Assembly: GCF_000500935.1 (NCBI RefSeq)
Contig: NC_022998.1
Span: 1,096,555 to 1,160,554, forward strand
DNA: 64,000 bases
Direction of reading: 5' to 3'
Source of the DNA: Spiroplasma apis B31
Lineage (GTDB): Bacteria > Bacillota_I > Bacilli_A > Mycoplasmatales > Mycoplasmataceae
A program made the translations under genes and the position numbers. The notes under the pieces are model-generated. The model was not told the DNA's origin and ran no database searches. It was given only the letters and a program-made list of their open reading frames with translations. Every line of letters starts with the position of its first letter. Positions within the stretch are counted from its first letter, which is position 1. This document shows positions 45,440-55,165 of this stretch, one piece after another.

Positions 45440-46729
45440 CTAAAATATATTTTTCAAAAGAACTGTTTGAGTTCTATCGGGTCCAACAGAGAATCCAACA
45501 ATATCGATTTCACATATTTTTTCTATCAATTTTAAATAGTTTTTTGCCGCATCTGGCAACTCGTTAAAAGATTTTACATTTGTTATGTCTTCTTTTCAAC
45601 CTGGCGTTGTTATAAATTTAGGTTCACATACTTCATATTCTTCTGTAGTTGGAGGGATATTGTTAATTTCTTTACCATTCAATATATATCTATTACAAAT
45701 TTTAATTTCATCAAAACCTGATAAAACATCTAGAAGTGTTACAAATATAAAATCTATCCCTGAGGTTCTGATAGCGTATTTTAAAGCAACCGCATCTAAT
45801 CAACCTACTCTACGTGGTCTTTTTGTGTTAGAACCATATTCATTACCACGTTCTCTAATGATGTTTGCTTCTTCCCTTAATAATTCAGTTGGAAATCCAC
45901 CTGCTCCGACTCTAGTACAATACGCTTTAACAACACCCAAAGTATTTTGGATAAGTTTGTGACCAATTCCAGAACCAATTGAAACATTATTGGCAGAAGT
46001 ATTTGAGCTGGTTACATATGGAAAGGTTCCATGATCAATATCAAGTAATGCTCCTTGAGCTCCTTCGAATAAGACTTTTTTTCCTTCTTTGATTGCTGCT
46101 TCTAAATATTCACCGCAGTCTATTATATGATCTTTAATTTTATTATAGGCACTTATCAAGTCTTCATAGACTTTTTCAAAATCAAGCTCATCAAAACTAT
46201 AAACTTCTTTTAACACTTTCATTTCGTAATCAAATATATTTTTAAATTTATTCTTAAAAGTTTCTAATTTTAAATCTCCGATTCTAATACCAGTTCTTGA
46301 AACTTTGCTTTGATAGCAAGGACCAATACCACGTTTGGTAGTTCCTATTTTTTTTTCACCTTTTTCGGCTTCTTGAAACTCATCCGTTTTTATATGATAT
46401 GGAAGTACCAAATGTACACGGTCTGATATCAATAACTTTCCGTGTTCAATACCAGAACTCTTAATAATTTCAAGTTCTTCTACTAATTTTAATAAATTAA
46501 CAACACAGCCGTTTCCTATTATGTTAATTACATTTTTGTTAAAAATCCCAGAAGGAATAATTGTAACTTTATGTTTTTGACCGTTAAACTTTATAACGTG
46601 TCCAGCATTATCACCACCAGCGAAACGTACAACTAAATTAGTTTGTTGGGCGAAATAATCTGTAATTTTACCTTTTCCCTCATCTCCTCATTGCGATCCT
46701 ACAATTACTAAAGAATTATATTTATCCAT
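45440..46729 (-). CDS. purA: Adenylosuccinate synthase
   Basis: The 429-residue GTP-dependent ligase joins IMP and aspartate. It starts MDKYNSLVIVGSQWGDEGKGK with the P-loop GDEGKGK, then FAGGDNAGHV and RGIGPCYQSKVSRTGIR. Ends 12 bases before purB. AAGGAGAAAAC precedes the ATG; Trp at the conserved QWGDEGKGK site is encoded by TGA. Confidence 0.97.
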
Positions 46730-46738
46730 GTTTTCTCC

Positions 46739-47302
46739 TTAATTAAATTTGTTCATTATTCTTTTTAAGTCATCATCAATAACAAACATTTTTACAAAAT
46801 CAGCCACTTTCTCTATAGCTTCTTTTATTTTTATAATTTCATTTGTTGATAATTTCGAAAGTACTCAGTCAATAATTTTAAAATTTGATGGTGGCTTTCC
46901 AACACCTATTCTTAATCTATTGAACTTGTCTGTATTCAGATTTGAAATAATATTTTTTATACCATTATGCCCGCCGGCAGAGCCAGCTTCTCTAAACCTT
47001 AAATCAGCAACTTCTAAGTCTTTATCGTCATATATTATTAATATATCTTTTACTTGTAACTTATAATAATTCATTAGAGCCCTCACTGCTTCTCCTGAAA
47101 GATTCATAAATGTTTTCGGCTTAACAAAATATATATTTTCTCCGTTAATTTTGGATACATAAATGTTTGATTTAAACTTATCGGGTTTTTTATCTACATT
47201 GTAAAATTCCATCATTGTATCGAGAGCAATCCAACCAGCATTGTGTCTTGTTTTTTCATACTCTTTTCCAGGATTACCAAGTCCTACGATTAATTTAGCC
47301 AT
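46739..47302 (-). CDS. pth: Peptidyl-tRNA hydrolase
   Basis: The 187-residue enzyme recycles dropped peptidyl-tRNA. LIVGLGNPGKEYEKTRHNAGW at the start contains the catalytic His, KPKTFMNLSGEAVR and GSAGGHNGIKNI complete the family pattern. A TGA-Trp near 46862 extends it to the MNKFN end. Overlaps prs by eight bases. Confidence 0.95.
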
Positions 47303-48341
47303 TATTTTTTTTATACTTCTTTAAATAACTTGCTACTTTTTTGTCTAATGAGTTTTTAAATTCACTGTACACTTCTGTTAAAGAACAATTCTCATAAGAA
47401 CTTCTAATCATATTTGAAAGCAATTCAGCAACTGAAATAATTTTTAAACCAGAGAACTTTCTTTCTTCTGGGATATCAATAGTATCAGTTACAACGACTT
47501 GTTTGATTATTTTATCCTTGATTGATTGTTGCATTCTTTCTTTTGCTTGTCCATTAAATAATCCATGACACGCTATTATATATATCTCTTTTGCTCCAGC
47601 TTCTTTCAAAGCTTTAGCACCATTTATAATAGTCCCACCAGTGTCGATCATATCATCAATAACAAAGCAAGTTTTTCCTTTTATATCACCAAGAATAAAT
47701 TCAACCTCTGCTTTGTTGGGTTCGGGTCTTCTTTTCGCTATAACAGCGATACCACTTGTTATGCTACCAGTGTATTCTGCAACACCATGTACTCTTGATA
47801 GACCACCGTGATCTGGTGAAACTAGAATACAATTATCTGGGTTTAAGTTATTTAATACTATTGTTTCAATTATTTCTGTTGCGACTGTTTGGGCTGTTGA
47901 AAAATTGTCTGTAGGAATATTAAAAAAACCCATAGTTTGTGCAGAGTGTAAATCGACTATTATTACTCGATTTGCACCGGCAGTTTCTATTAAATTAGCA
48001 ACAAGCCTAGCAGTAATTGGTTGTCTACCTTTGGCTTTTCTGTCTTGACGCGCATAACCAAAATAAGGAATAACTACGTTGATTTTTTTTGCACTAGCAC
48101 GTTTAAATGCATCAACAGCAATTAACAATTCCATAAGGTTGTTATTTACAGGTTGGTTTGTTGATTGAACTATATAAATTTCTTTACCTCTAACAGAATC
48201 TAACGACCTAACAATCATCTCACCATCGGCAAATATAGATGTTTTAGCCTTAGATTGTTCGACTCCTAATAAGTCACAAATTTTTTTAGTAAGTGGTTTG
48301 TTCGATGATAAACCGAAAATATTTATCTTATCTTTGTTCAT
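47295..48341 (-). CDS. prs: Ribose-phosphate pyrophosphokinase (PRPP synthase)
   Basis: The 348-residue enzyme makes PRPP from ribose-5-phosphate and ATP, supplying hpt and other salvage steps. Motifs: GEMIVRSLDSVRGKEIYIVQ, PYFGYARQDRKAKGRQPI, DLHSAQTMGFF and the PRPP loop CFVIDDMIDTGGTIING. It is about 30 residues longer than average because of a C-terminal extension ending KVASYLKKYKKNNG. The ATG follows GGGAGAT. Confidence 0.97.
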   Translation of the reverse strand: MNKDKINIFGLSSNKPLTKKICDLLGVEQSKAKTSIFADGEMIVRSLDSVRGKEIYIVQSTNQPVNNNLMELLIAVDAFKRASAKKINVVIPYFGYARQDRKAKGRQPITARLVANLIETAGANRVIIVDLHSAQTMGFFNIPTDNFSTAQTVATEIIETIVLNNLNPDNCILVSPDHGGLSRVHGVAEYTGSITSGIAVIAKRRPEPNKAEVEFILGDIKGKTCFVIDDMIDTGGTIINGAKALKEAGAKEIYIIACHGLFNGQAKERMQQSIKDKIIKQVVVTDTIDIPEERKFSGLKIISVAELLSNMIRSSYENCSLTEVYSEFKNSLDKKVASYLKKYKKNNG

Positions 48342-48993
48342 TTTTTTATCTCCCTTTTAATCATAACAAATTTTTAATTACTCTTTTTGTCGAAAAAGAA
48401 AAAGCTTCAATAACACTATCACATGCAAATAAAGTGAATTTGAAGGTTGTGAGATGTAAAATAAACAATTGTAGTTACAACAAAATTAATAAGTGATATG
48501 GAAACAATTTCACAAAACGTTTTAATTATGAATAAATCGAATATATTTACTATTTTTTCGTGCTATATTTCTGTTTCGCTAATTACGAGTTTTCTAATTA
48601 TTTTCGAACCTAACTTCCTCCTTTTTTAAATAATCTTTAAAATGTTGCTTATTATAGAGGAAAAAAATAAGGTAGTCTGTAGACAAATAAAAATTGAATG
48701 CAGCTTAGTAAACTACTGATTATAAAGAGTCTCCCCAATTCCAATTGAAATTATGGAAGATATGGTTAAAGTCTTTCGAAAACAATGTACTAATTAGTCA
48801 TGACCCAAACAGGACAATAAGAAAAAAAACATAAAAAAACGTTCCCTATCGAGCAATTAGTTCATAGTTATTCAACAAATTTGCAAAGTTTCGCTGCTCT
48901 AGACAAGGTTTTTAAATAAAATTATGTATTTTTATACACCAATTATAAGTTATAATTGTTTTTAGCACCGTATTTACGGGTTTGGAGGAAAAT
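48342..48993. other. 652-base intergenic region without a recognisable gene
   Basis: No protein longer than about 20 residues with a ribosome binding site is seen on either strand, and no tRNA, rRNA, tmRNA, SRP RNA or RNase P RNA signature was spotted. On the minus strand an isolated AAAAAAGGAGGAAG (48614-48627) has no start codon after it. It separates divergent prs (minus) and the ABC-F gene (plus), so it must contain both promoters; TATAAT at about 48952 may serve the plus-strand gene. It may be a decayed gene. Confidence 0.5.
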
Positions 48994-50526
48994 ATGGGTT
49001 TAGCATTTATTAATAATATTAGTCACAAAAACGGTGATAAAAAACTTTATACTGAAACATCAATGAAAATAAATAAAGGGGAACATATCGCTTTAATTGG
49101 ACCAAACGGAGCAGGTAAAACAACTTTATTAAACATAATTTCTGGGAAAATCTTACCTGATTATGGAGAAGTAAAAATTCATCCTAAAATCAAAATTGGT
49201 TATTTAGATCAACATCAAGAGGTTGACAAAGAAATAACAGTTGAACAGTATTTAAAACAAGCTTTTCAAGAACTATTCGATTTAGAAGAAAGAATGAATA
49301 AAATCTATGAAGATATGGCTATTGAATATAAAGAAGATGATTTGGTTAAGGCGCTGAAATATCAAGACATACTTAATTTAAATGATTTTGAGACTATAGA
49401 TAAAAGAATTGGAAATTTAGTTGAGGGACTTGGTATAGGATTGGATAAATTGCCTATGAAAATGGGTGATTTATCCGGTGGACAACGCGGAAAAACAATT
49501 TTGGCAAAACTATTACTTAGCGGAGACGATTTTTTGTTACTTGATGAACCAACAAACTTCTTGGATATACAACAAGTTGAGTGATTAGCAAGATTTTTAC
49601 AAAATTACGAGAAAGCATTTGTTATGGTTTCTCATGATAATGATTTTATAAATAAAACTTGTAATATTATTTATGCCTTGGATAATTTTAAATTAACAAG
49701 GTTTGTGGGAAACTACGACAAGTACGTGGAAGAAATGACCATGTTAAGGGAGCAATATGATAAGGCATTCATAGCTCAACAACGAGAAATAAAAAGGTTA
49801 GAAACTTTTGTAGCCAAAAACAAAGCTCGTGCAAGTACTGCTAAAAGTGCTCAATCAAGACAAAAAGTGCTTGAAAAAATGGACAAAATAGAACAAAGAA
49901 GGGACCTTACAAAACCAAACTTTAAATTTAATTATAAAAGACCTTCTTCTTCTGTAATAATGAAAGCAAAAGATTTAGTTATTGGTTATGACAAACCGTT
50001 GTTACATAAACTTAATTTTGAAATAAGAGAAGGAGAAAAATGTATAATTAGTGGTAAAAACGGGGTCGGTAAAACAACCTTTTTAAAGACTGCATCAACA
50101 GAAATAAAACCGTATGATGGTGTGGTTGAGTTAGGTCACAATGTTCATTATGCTTATTTTAAACAGATAGAAGATGTTAAGGGCATCTCTCCAATTCAAT
50201 ATCTTATGGATAAATTCCCTGATATAACGGAGTCAGAGGCAAGAGCCAAAATAGGTCAGTTTGGAGTAAAAAATAGTCTTATGATGCAAGAAATGCAAAA
50301 ACTTTCGGGAGGAGAACAAACAAGGGTTAGATTGGCTGCTTTAAGTTTAGTGCCTTGTAGCCTTTTGGTACTTGATGAACCTACCAACCATATAGATGTG
50401 CTCGCAAAAGAAGCACTTCTTGAGGCGATACAAGAATTTAATGGGACCGTATTATTAACAACTCACGATATCAATTTTTCAACGAACTGAGCTGATAGAG
50501 TGATAAACTTTGATGAGCTTGTTTAA
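48994..50526 (+). CDS. ABC-F family ATPase (ribosome-associated)
   Basis: The 510-residue protein has two ABC domains and no membrane part. Domain 1: ALIGPNGAGKTTLLNIISG, LSGGQRGKTILAKLLLSG, LLLDEPTNFLDI. Domain 2: ISGKNGVGKTTFLKTA, LSGGEQTRVRLAALSL, LVLDEPTNHIDV. The inter-domain linker (EMTMLREQYDKAFIAQQREI onward) is the helical P-site tRNA-interaction motif. I start at 48994 after TTTGGAGGAAAAT. TGA-Trp joins two segments at 49582. Subfamily (EttA, YdiF or YbiT-like) is uncertain. Confidence 0.92.
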
Positions 50527-50553
50527 AATCTAGATATATCTAGATTTTTTTTA
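50525..50553. terminator. Bidirectional terminator, ABC-F gene / ispE
   Basis: A 10-bp stem AAAATCTAGA / TCTAGATTTT with four-base loop (50525-50548), followed by T8 on the plus strand; it straddles the ends of two convergent genes. Confidence 0.85.
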
Positions 50554-51217
50554 TGAAAGTTGAACCACTTCCAGATAAATGCCCAATCTTATCATATTTT
50601 TTTAATTGAGGGTAAATGGAATATACTGCAGGTGTAAGTTGATTCTTATACTTTTTTAGCTTATAGCACTTTAGGCGATCAAATTCATTATAAACTTTTT
50701 TCGTAGAACAATTTATACCAGTGAAAATCAAATCTTTTTTTGTGATGTTTCTTTGTGTATTAACTTTTTTTACTTTATTTCCAAAAGCCTTTACTCTTGC
50801 GGTTTTGAAAGATGAAAAGAAAAAATAACAGTCCGTTCCTACCACTTCAGCTATTTTTTTATAAACTTTTTTATTATTCGTAAAATGCTTGGTTACTGCA
50901 ACCGCATTACTACTACCACCACCTAGGCCACCACCCATAGGGATATTTTTGTTTATAGATATTGTGTAGTGTTTATCAATGACATTATTTATTCTCAAAA
51001 TATCCATTACCTTGTATACACTATTATTCAGCTCCAGTTCTTTCAAATTACACAAAATAATGTCTTTGTTTAAATTATTCTCCTTTATAGTAATCTCATC
51101 CCAAAGATCTTCGACTATTTGAAAAACTGAGTTTATTTTATGCAACCCTTTTTTTGGATATAATCTAGAAACTTTAAGGTCTAGATTAACCTTTGCATAA
51201 CTTTTAATAACCATCAT
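50540..51217 (-). CDS. ispE: 4-diphosphocytidyl-2-C-methyl-D-erythritol kinase, short
   Basis: The 225-residue GHMP kinase matches IspE of the MEP pathway. SYAKVNLDLKVSRLYPKKGL at the N-terminus, the ATP-binding loop NIPMGGGLGGGSSNA and the C-terminal GHLSGSGSTFIKK are recognisable. It is about 55 residues shorter than typical IspE, with a compact middle. Overlaps rsmA by 14 bases. Together with ispF at 34 kb it indicates an MEP pathway. Motifs appear intact. Confidence 0.85.
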   Translation of the reverse strand: MMVIKSYAKVNLDLKVSRLYPKKGLHKINSVFQIVEDLWDEITIKENNLNKDIILCNLKELELNNSVYKVMDILRINNVIDKHYTISINKNIPMGGGLGGGSSNAVAVTKHFTNNKKVYKKIAEVVGTDCYFFFSSFKTARVKAFGNKVKKVNTQRNITKKDLIFTGINCSTKKVYNEFDRLKCYKLKKYKNQLTPAVYSIYPQLKKYDKIGHLSGSGSTFIKKI

Positions 51218-52007
51218 AATGAACCTCGTTGTACAAATTTATAAAGTGTTCTAGTGATAGATTTTCAGGTCTCTGTCTATAGTCAATTGCAAGTGAGTCT
51301 AATAAAGTTTTAGCTTTATTTTTGTCTTCAATTGCGTTTCCAAGATTGTTTAAAATCGTTTTTCTTTTATTATTGAATAACTTTCGAACAAAAGATATGA
51401 AATATTTATCATCTCTAACTTTTTCTAGATTCAATTGATTGAAAGTTAGTTTAATGATGGCCGAATCAACTTTCGGTGTAGGAGAAAACATATTTTTTTT
51501 AACTGTAAATTCATATTTAACATCTGAGTAAAACCTAGCAGCAACAGAAAGATTATTATAATTATTTTCATTCTCCTTAGCACATATTCTAAGCGCCACT
51601 TCTTTTTGTGTCATGAATATAGCTTGGTTTAATAACTTTGAGGAGTCAAAGGTCTTAAAAAGAAGTTCTGTTGTTATGTAATAAGGTGTATTCGAAATTA
51701 TTGCCACCTTTTGAAAGTTTTGTTTATCTATCAATTTCTTGAAGTCAACCTCTAAAACATCCTCTATCAAGAGTTCAAAATTATTAACGTCAACTGAAGT
51801 GCTTAAGACTTGTTCCATATCTTTGTCGATCTCAATCGCAATTACCTTTTTAAATCTTTTCACCAACTCTTTAGTAAGAGCACCTCTACCGGGACCGACT
51901 TCTATTATTAATTGATTTTCATCTTGGTCAAGCAAACCTACAATTTTATTAATCAAGTTTTTATCAGTTATAAAGTTTTGTCCAAATTTTTTTTTAGCGA
52001 ACTGCAT
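51204..52007 (-). CDS. rsmA: 16S rRNA dimethyladenosine transferase
   Basis: The 267-residue KsgA-type enzyme dimethylates A1518/A1519. MQFAKKKFGQNFITDKNLINKI is the family start, IEVGPGRGALTKEL the SAM loop, and SNTPYYITTELLF the catalytic NxPY-type motif. Translationally linked to rnmV (2-base gap) and ispE, the rnmV-rsmA-ispE order found in Firmicutes. Confidence 0.96.
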   Translation of the reverse strand: MQFAKKKFGQNFITDKNLINKIVGLLDQDENQLIIEVGPGRGALTKELVKRFKKVIAIEIDKDMEQVLSTSVDVNNFELLIEDVLEVDFKKLIDKQNFQKVAIISNTPYYITTELLFKTFDSSKLLNQAIFMTQKEVALRICAKENENNYNNLSVAARFYSDVKYEFTVKKNMFSPTPKVDSAIIKLTFNQLNLEKVRDDKYFISFVRKLFNNKRKTILNNLGNAIEDKNKAKTLLDSLAIDYRQRPENLSLEHFINLYNEVHYDGY

Positions 52008-52544
52008 TTATTGCTCCTTTAGGATGTTTTTTACATCTTTCACACTTAATTTTAATACATTTAATCATACAAAAAGTTTTTTAGAGTTTATATTCTCATT
52101 TCAATTATAAAAGGATGCTATTTTAACTCGATTTTGTTTTAAATAGAACTCATTATTTAAATACTCTTCTCATGATATGGTATTAATTTGATCACCTTTG
52201 AATTCAATAACATCTTTTAATGCTCGTTTAATCTCGTTTTCATCGGCTTCAGCTATTCCAATTTTTTTTGATGTTTTTAAAGATTTCTTATTGATAAATG
52301 CATTAAAACATTTAAAATCTAAGTAGGAATTAATTTTGTCTCGAATTTTAACGCCTGGGCCGTCAGGGTCCGTAAAAATTATTACACCTCGGGATTCATT
52401 AACATCCAGTATAAATTTTAAAGTATCTGTATTTAAAGCAAGTCCTTTTGTTTCGATTGTGTCGATATTTTCTTGACCAAAAATTTTTTTTAATTTCATT
52501 GTGTCGGTTTTACCCTCTACAATAACAACTTGCTTGACTTTCAT
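52008..52544 (-). CDS. rnmV: Ribonuclease M5 (5S rRNA maturase)
   Basis: The 178-residue Toprim nuclease matures 5S rRNA. Toprim acidic motifs are VIVEGKTDTMK (Glu10) and IIFTDPDGPG (Asp59, Asp61). Trp-TGA codons extend it beyond the Toprim domain to KNILKEQ. Starts 14 bases... within the minus-strand operon with rsmA directly after its stop. Confidence 0.92.
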
Positions 52545-52594
52545 TTATAATCGCCTTTCTTTACATACTACTAGTATTTTATAAGTGTGTGTAG

Positions 52595-52605
52595 TATAAT
52601 TATAC
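52595..52605 (+). promoter_or_regulatory. -10 box of mreB (first copy) inside a palindrome
   Basis: TATAAT (52595-52600) lies in the perfect 12-base palindrome GTATAATTATAC (52594-52605), 42 bases before the ATG. No strong -35 is seen. The palindrome could be an operator or chance in AT-rich DNA. Confidence 0.45.
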
Positions 52606-52641
52606 ACGAAGGGTTTTTTTCTTATAGAGGAGGAAATAAAA

Positions 52642-53685
52642 ATGGCATCATGAGACCGTAAAAGAGAATTCGTTGCCCTAGACTTAGGTACTGCAAATGT
52701 GGTAGCTTACTTAGGTGGACAAGGTATCATATATAATGAACCTTCAACAATGGCATACGACGTACATACAAACACAGTTATAGCAGCCGGAGAACAAGCT
52801 TATGAAATGGTTGGTAAAACAAACGACGACATAAGAATGGTTGTTCCTTTAGTTGATGGGGTTATAGCAGATTTAGACGCTGCAAAAGACTTGATCAAAC
52901 TAATATTTTCACGTATCAAATTATCAGATATCCTAAAAAATGCTTTAGTAGTTCTTGCTTGCCCTTCGGGAGTTACTGAATTAGAAAGAGGAGCATTAAA
53001 ACAAGTTGTTGCCGATATGGGGGCAAGAAATGTTTTAGTGGAAGAAGAAGTTAAATTATCTGCTATTGGAGCTGGAATAAATATTTCAATGGCTAGCGGA
53101 CACTTAGTTGTTGATATTGGTGGAGGAACTACTGATATTGCAATCATTTCTGCGGGAGATATAATCATATCTAGATCAATTAAAACTGCTGGAAATCACT
53201 TTGACGAAGAAATTAGAAAATATATTCGTGCAGAGTACAACGTTTTAATCGGAATTAAAACTGCTGAAAAAATTAAAATCGAAATAGGAGCACTTACCAA
53301 AATAGACAATGGTCGTACTTTCCGTGCATTTGGTCGTGATGTAATCTCAGGATTACCAAGAGAAGTAATCATATCACCAGATGAAGTTAAAAATGCTTTA
53401 TTGGCACCTTTTTCAAAAATTACAGACTTAATTGTTGAGGTAATGGAAAACACACCTGCAGAATTAGCAGGAGATATCATTAGAAATGGTATTACTATCT
53501 GTGGTGGTGGTGCTTTAATTAGAGGTATTGATACTTACTTTGAATCAATTTTCCAATTGAAAGTAACTAAGGCGCAAGATCCTTTATTAACTGTTATTGA
53601 AGGAACAAAGGAATACGAAAAACAATCAGAAAAATGATTAGAAGTAGTTGAGTTACGTGACTCAAGAGAATACAACATTAAATAA
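52642..53685 (+). CDS. mreB: MreB actin-like protein, copy A
   Basis: The 347-residue cytoskeletal ATPase begins MASWDRKREFVALDLGTANV with phosphate-1 loop DLGTAN. The catalytic-region helix VEEEVKLSAIGAGINI, phosphate-2 loop VDIGGGTTDIAIISAG and adenosine motif ICGGGALIRGID are intact. In spiroplasmas, MreB paralogues and fibril build the ribbon that maintains helicity and drives swimming. ATG follows AGAGGAGGAAATAAAA. It is closest in the window to copy D. The mreB copies are not numbered here because orthology to MreB1-5 cannot be proven by eye. Confidence 0.95.
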
Positions 53686-53686
53686 T

Positions 53687-53698
53687 AAAAAAAGATGC
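53687..53698 (+). terminator. Left arm of the mreB copy A terminator, split by the IS element
   Basis: AAAAAAAGATGC is the exact complement of GCATCTTTTTTT at 55078-55089. Removing the IS and one copy of the direct repeat rejoins a 12-bp stem with 11-base loop and T7 tail. Confidence 0.7.
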
Positions 53699-53710
53699 TT
53701 ATCTAATTTG
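53697..53710. repeat. Direct repeat, left copy (candidate target-site duplication)
   Basis: GCTTATCTAATTTG is identical to 55065-55078 at the other side of the IS element. Confidence 0.8.
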
Positions 53711-53737
53711 AATATAATTCTCTAAGTATACATTATG
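53711..53737. repeat. IS left inverted repeat
   Basis: Begins AATATAATTC and contains CTAAGTATACATTATG; 20 of 27 positions match the right end reversed. Confidence 0.75.
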
Positions 53738-53776
53738 TTAAAAAAAACATAAAATTATACAAGGAGAATTTTTTAA

Positions 53777-54130
53777 ATGGCTAATTTAAAAGGAAACAAA
53801 TCAAACATCCTAAATTTTGAGACTAAAAAAGAGTTGATTATCAAGCATTTTGATCAAAATTTATCTTATAAAGACCTATCAAAAATGTACAATATTTCAT
53901 ATTCAACAGTTAGAAGAATGTGTGTAGATTGAGAAGTTTTTGGTGATGAATCGCTTATTTCAAAAACTGGAAAACACAATAAGCACAACGGAAAGATTAG
54001 AATCAATTCAAAAGATCCAAAAGATAAGAAAATTGCAGAACTTAATAAAAAATTGAAATGATTAGAAATGGAGAATGAGGTTTTAAAAAAGTTCAATGAA
54101 CTGATGGAGAATTCAGAAAAAAAATTATAA
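53777..54130 (+). CDS. IS3-family transposase OrfA
   Basis: The 117-residue protein has an N-terminal helix-turn-helix (YKDLSKMYNISYSTVRRMC) and a C-terminal leucine-zipper-like coiled coil (IAELNKKLKWLEMENEVLKK), the normal OrfA layout for end recognition and multimerisation. ATG after AAGGAGAATTTTTTAA. Its end contains an A8 run where ribosomes may slip -1 into orfB. Confidence 0.9.
54117..54124 (+). promoter_or_regulatory. Programmed -1 frameshift site of the IS
   Basis: A run of eight A (GAA AAA AAA TTA TAA in the orfA frame) lies two codons before the orfA stop, and the orfB frame is exactly -1 with no ATG upstream. This is the normal way IS3 elements make the OrfAB transposase. Confidence 0.75.
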
Positions 54131-55065
54131 AGTATTACAAAACTATAGATAAATATAATAACAAATACACGGTTCTTTCTTTATGTAAATTATTTAATGT
54201 CACAAGAGCGAGTTATTATCGCTGATGTGGTAAAAATAAACCGGATTATGAAATAAAAATAGATATGGACTTAGCATATAAAATAAAAAATATATTCATG
54301 ATAAACAATGGCATTTATGGTGCACCCAGAATAAAAATAATTTTAAATAATCAAGGCATAGTAGTAAGTCAATCTAAAGTTGCAAGAATAATGAAATTAT
54401 TTAATTTATATTCAGTTATAAGAATAAAAAAGATGTATAGAAAACCGAAAGAAGTCAAAAAAATAACTTATGGTCCTAATCATGTTAATAGAAATTGATC
54501 TTTGTATTCAAAAAATGAGCTTTGAGTTACAGATATTACATATATACCTTTCAATAAAAAATTTGCATATTTAAGTGTTTTGAAAGACGCAAACACTGGA
54601 TTCATAGTAGGTCATGAGGTATCTTTAAAAAATGACATAGATATTTACAGAAAAACACTTGAGAAAGCTTCGCTTCATAGACAAGATCTATCTAAGAAAC
54701 TTATTATCCATTCTGATAACGGAAATCAATATACATCTATATTTGCAAAGCGTTATGCTAAAAAAAATAATATTATAATATCATTATCTAGACCAGGTAA
54801 TTCTATTGATAATGGGATGTGTGAAACCTTTTTTTCATCATTAAAAGAAGAGTGAAAAATAAAACTAAAGCAGGATGAGTTTCTCAAGTTGAAATTAGCA
54901 ATCGACAATTATATAGAATTTTACAATTATGAAAGAATAATGATTAAACACAAGAGCCCTCCAGCATATGCTTATTTAGATTTCAAATTATGAAAAAAAA
55001 TACTTCAAACTTGGTTGAAGTATTCTTATAAAAAACATTTTGTATACTTGACAAAATATATTTAG
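54124..55065 (+). CDS. IS3-family transposase OrfB (DDE integrase), made as OrfAB fusion
   Basis: The ~313-residue part contains an HTH_21-type segment (NNGIYGAPRIKIILNNQGI), then the rve catalytic core: first Asp in LWVTDITYIPF, second in IIHSDNGNQYTSIF, Glu in GMCETFFSSLKEEW with the 35-residue DDE spacing and the K/R-rich YNYERIMIKHKSPPAYAY tail. TGA-Trp codons occur in the core. First ATG in frame is at 54265, too late for the full domain, so expression needs the frameshift. Appears intact. Confidence 0.88.
55036..55062. repeat. IS right inverted repeat
   Basis: Read outward it begins AATATATTTT and contains CAAGTATACAAAATG, mirroring the left end. Confidence 0.75.
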
Positions 55066-55078
55066 CTTATCTAATTTG
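55065..55078. repeat. Direct repeat, right copy
   Basis: GCTTATCTAATTTG, identical to 53697-53710. Confidence 0.8.
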
Positions 55079-55089
55079 CATCTTTTTTT
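55078..55089 (+). terminator. Right arm of the split mreB copy A terminator
   Basis: GCATCTTTTTTT completes the stem with 53687-53698. In the present arrangement the arms are 1.38 kb apart. Confidence 0.65.
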
Positions 55090-55165
55090 ATTTTGAAGTA
55101 TTTGGTAGATTATTTAAAAAAAGTGGTTAAAATAATATTATGTAGATTAATCGAGGAACATAAAC

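Larger units (their letters stand above)
53711..55064 (+). mobile_element. IS3-family insertion sequence (IS150-like), ~1.35 kb
   Basis: Two overlapping frames orfA and orfB (-1 relation) with a DDE integrase are bounded by inverted ends. The outermost 27 bases (53711-53737 and 55036-55062 reversed) match at 20 positions, both containing AAGTATAC. Direct repeats of 14 bases flank it, unusually long for IS3 (normally 3-5). The tnp stop codon TAG takes its last base from the flanking repeat. Reading frames look intact, so it may be active. It sits between mreB copies A and B in their orientation. Confidence 0.9.

Noticed and set aside
48293..48496. Plus-strand 67-codon frame over the start of prs
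   Set aside because: Starts inside the conserved prs coding region, no RBS, no recognisable content.
48342..48993. Candidate RNase P RNA or tmRNA because of the GAGGAAAAAAATAAGG segment
   Set aside because: The conserved P RNA and tmRNA cores, tRNA-like ends and expected pairing are not found.
53199..53480. Second gene opposite mreB copy A
   Set aside because: Shadow frame; no initiation signal.
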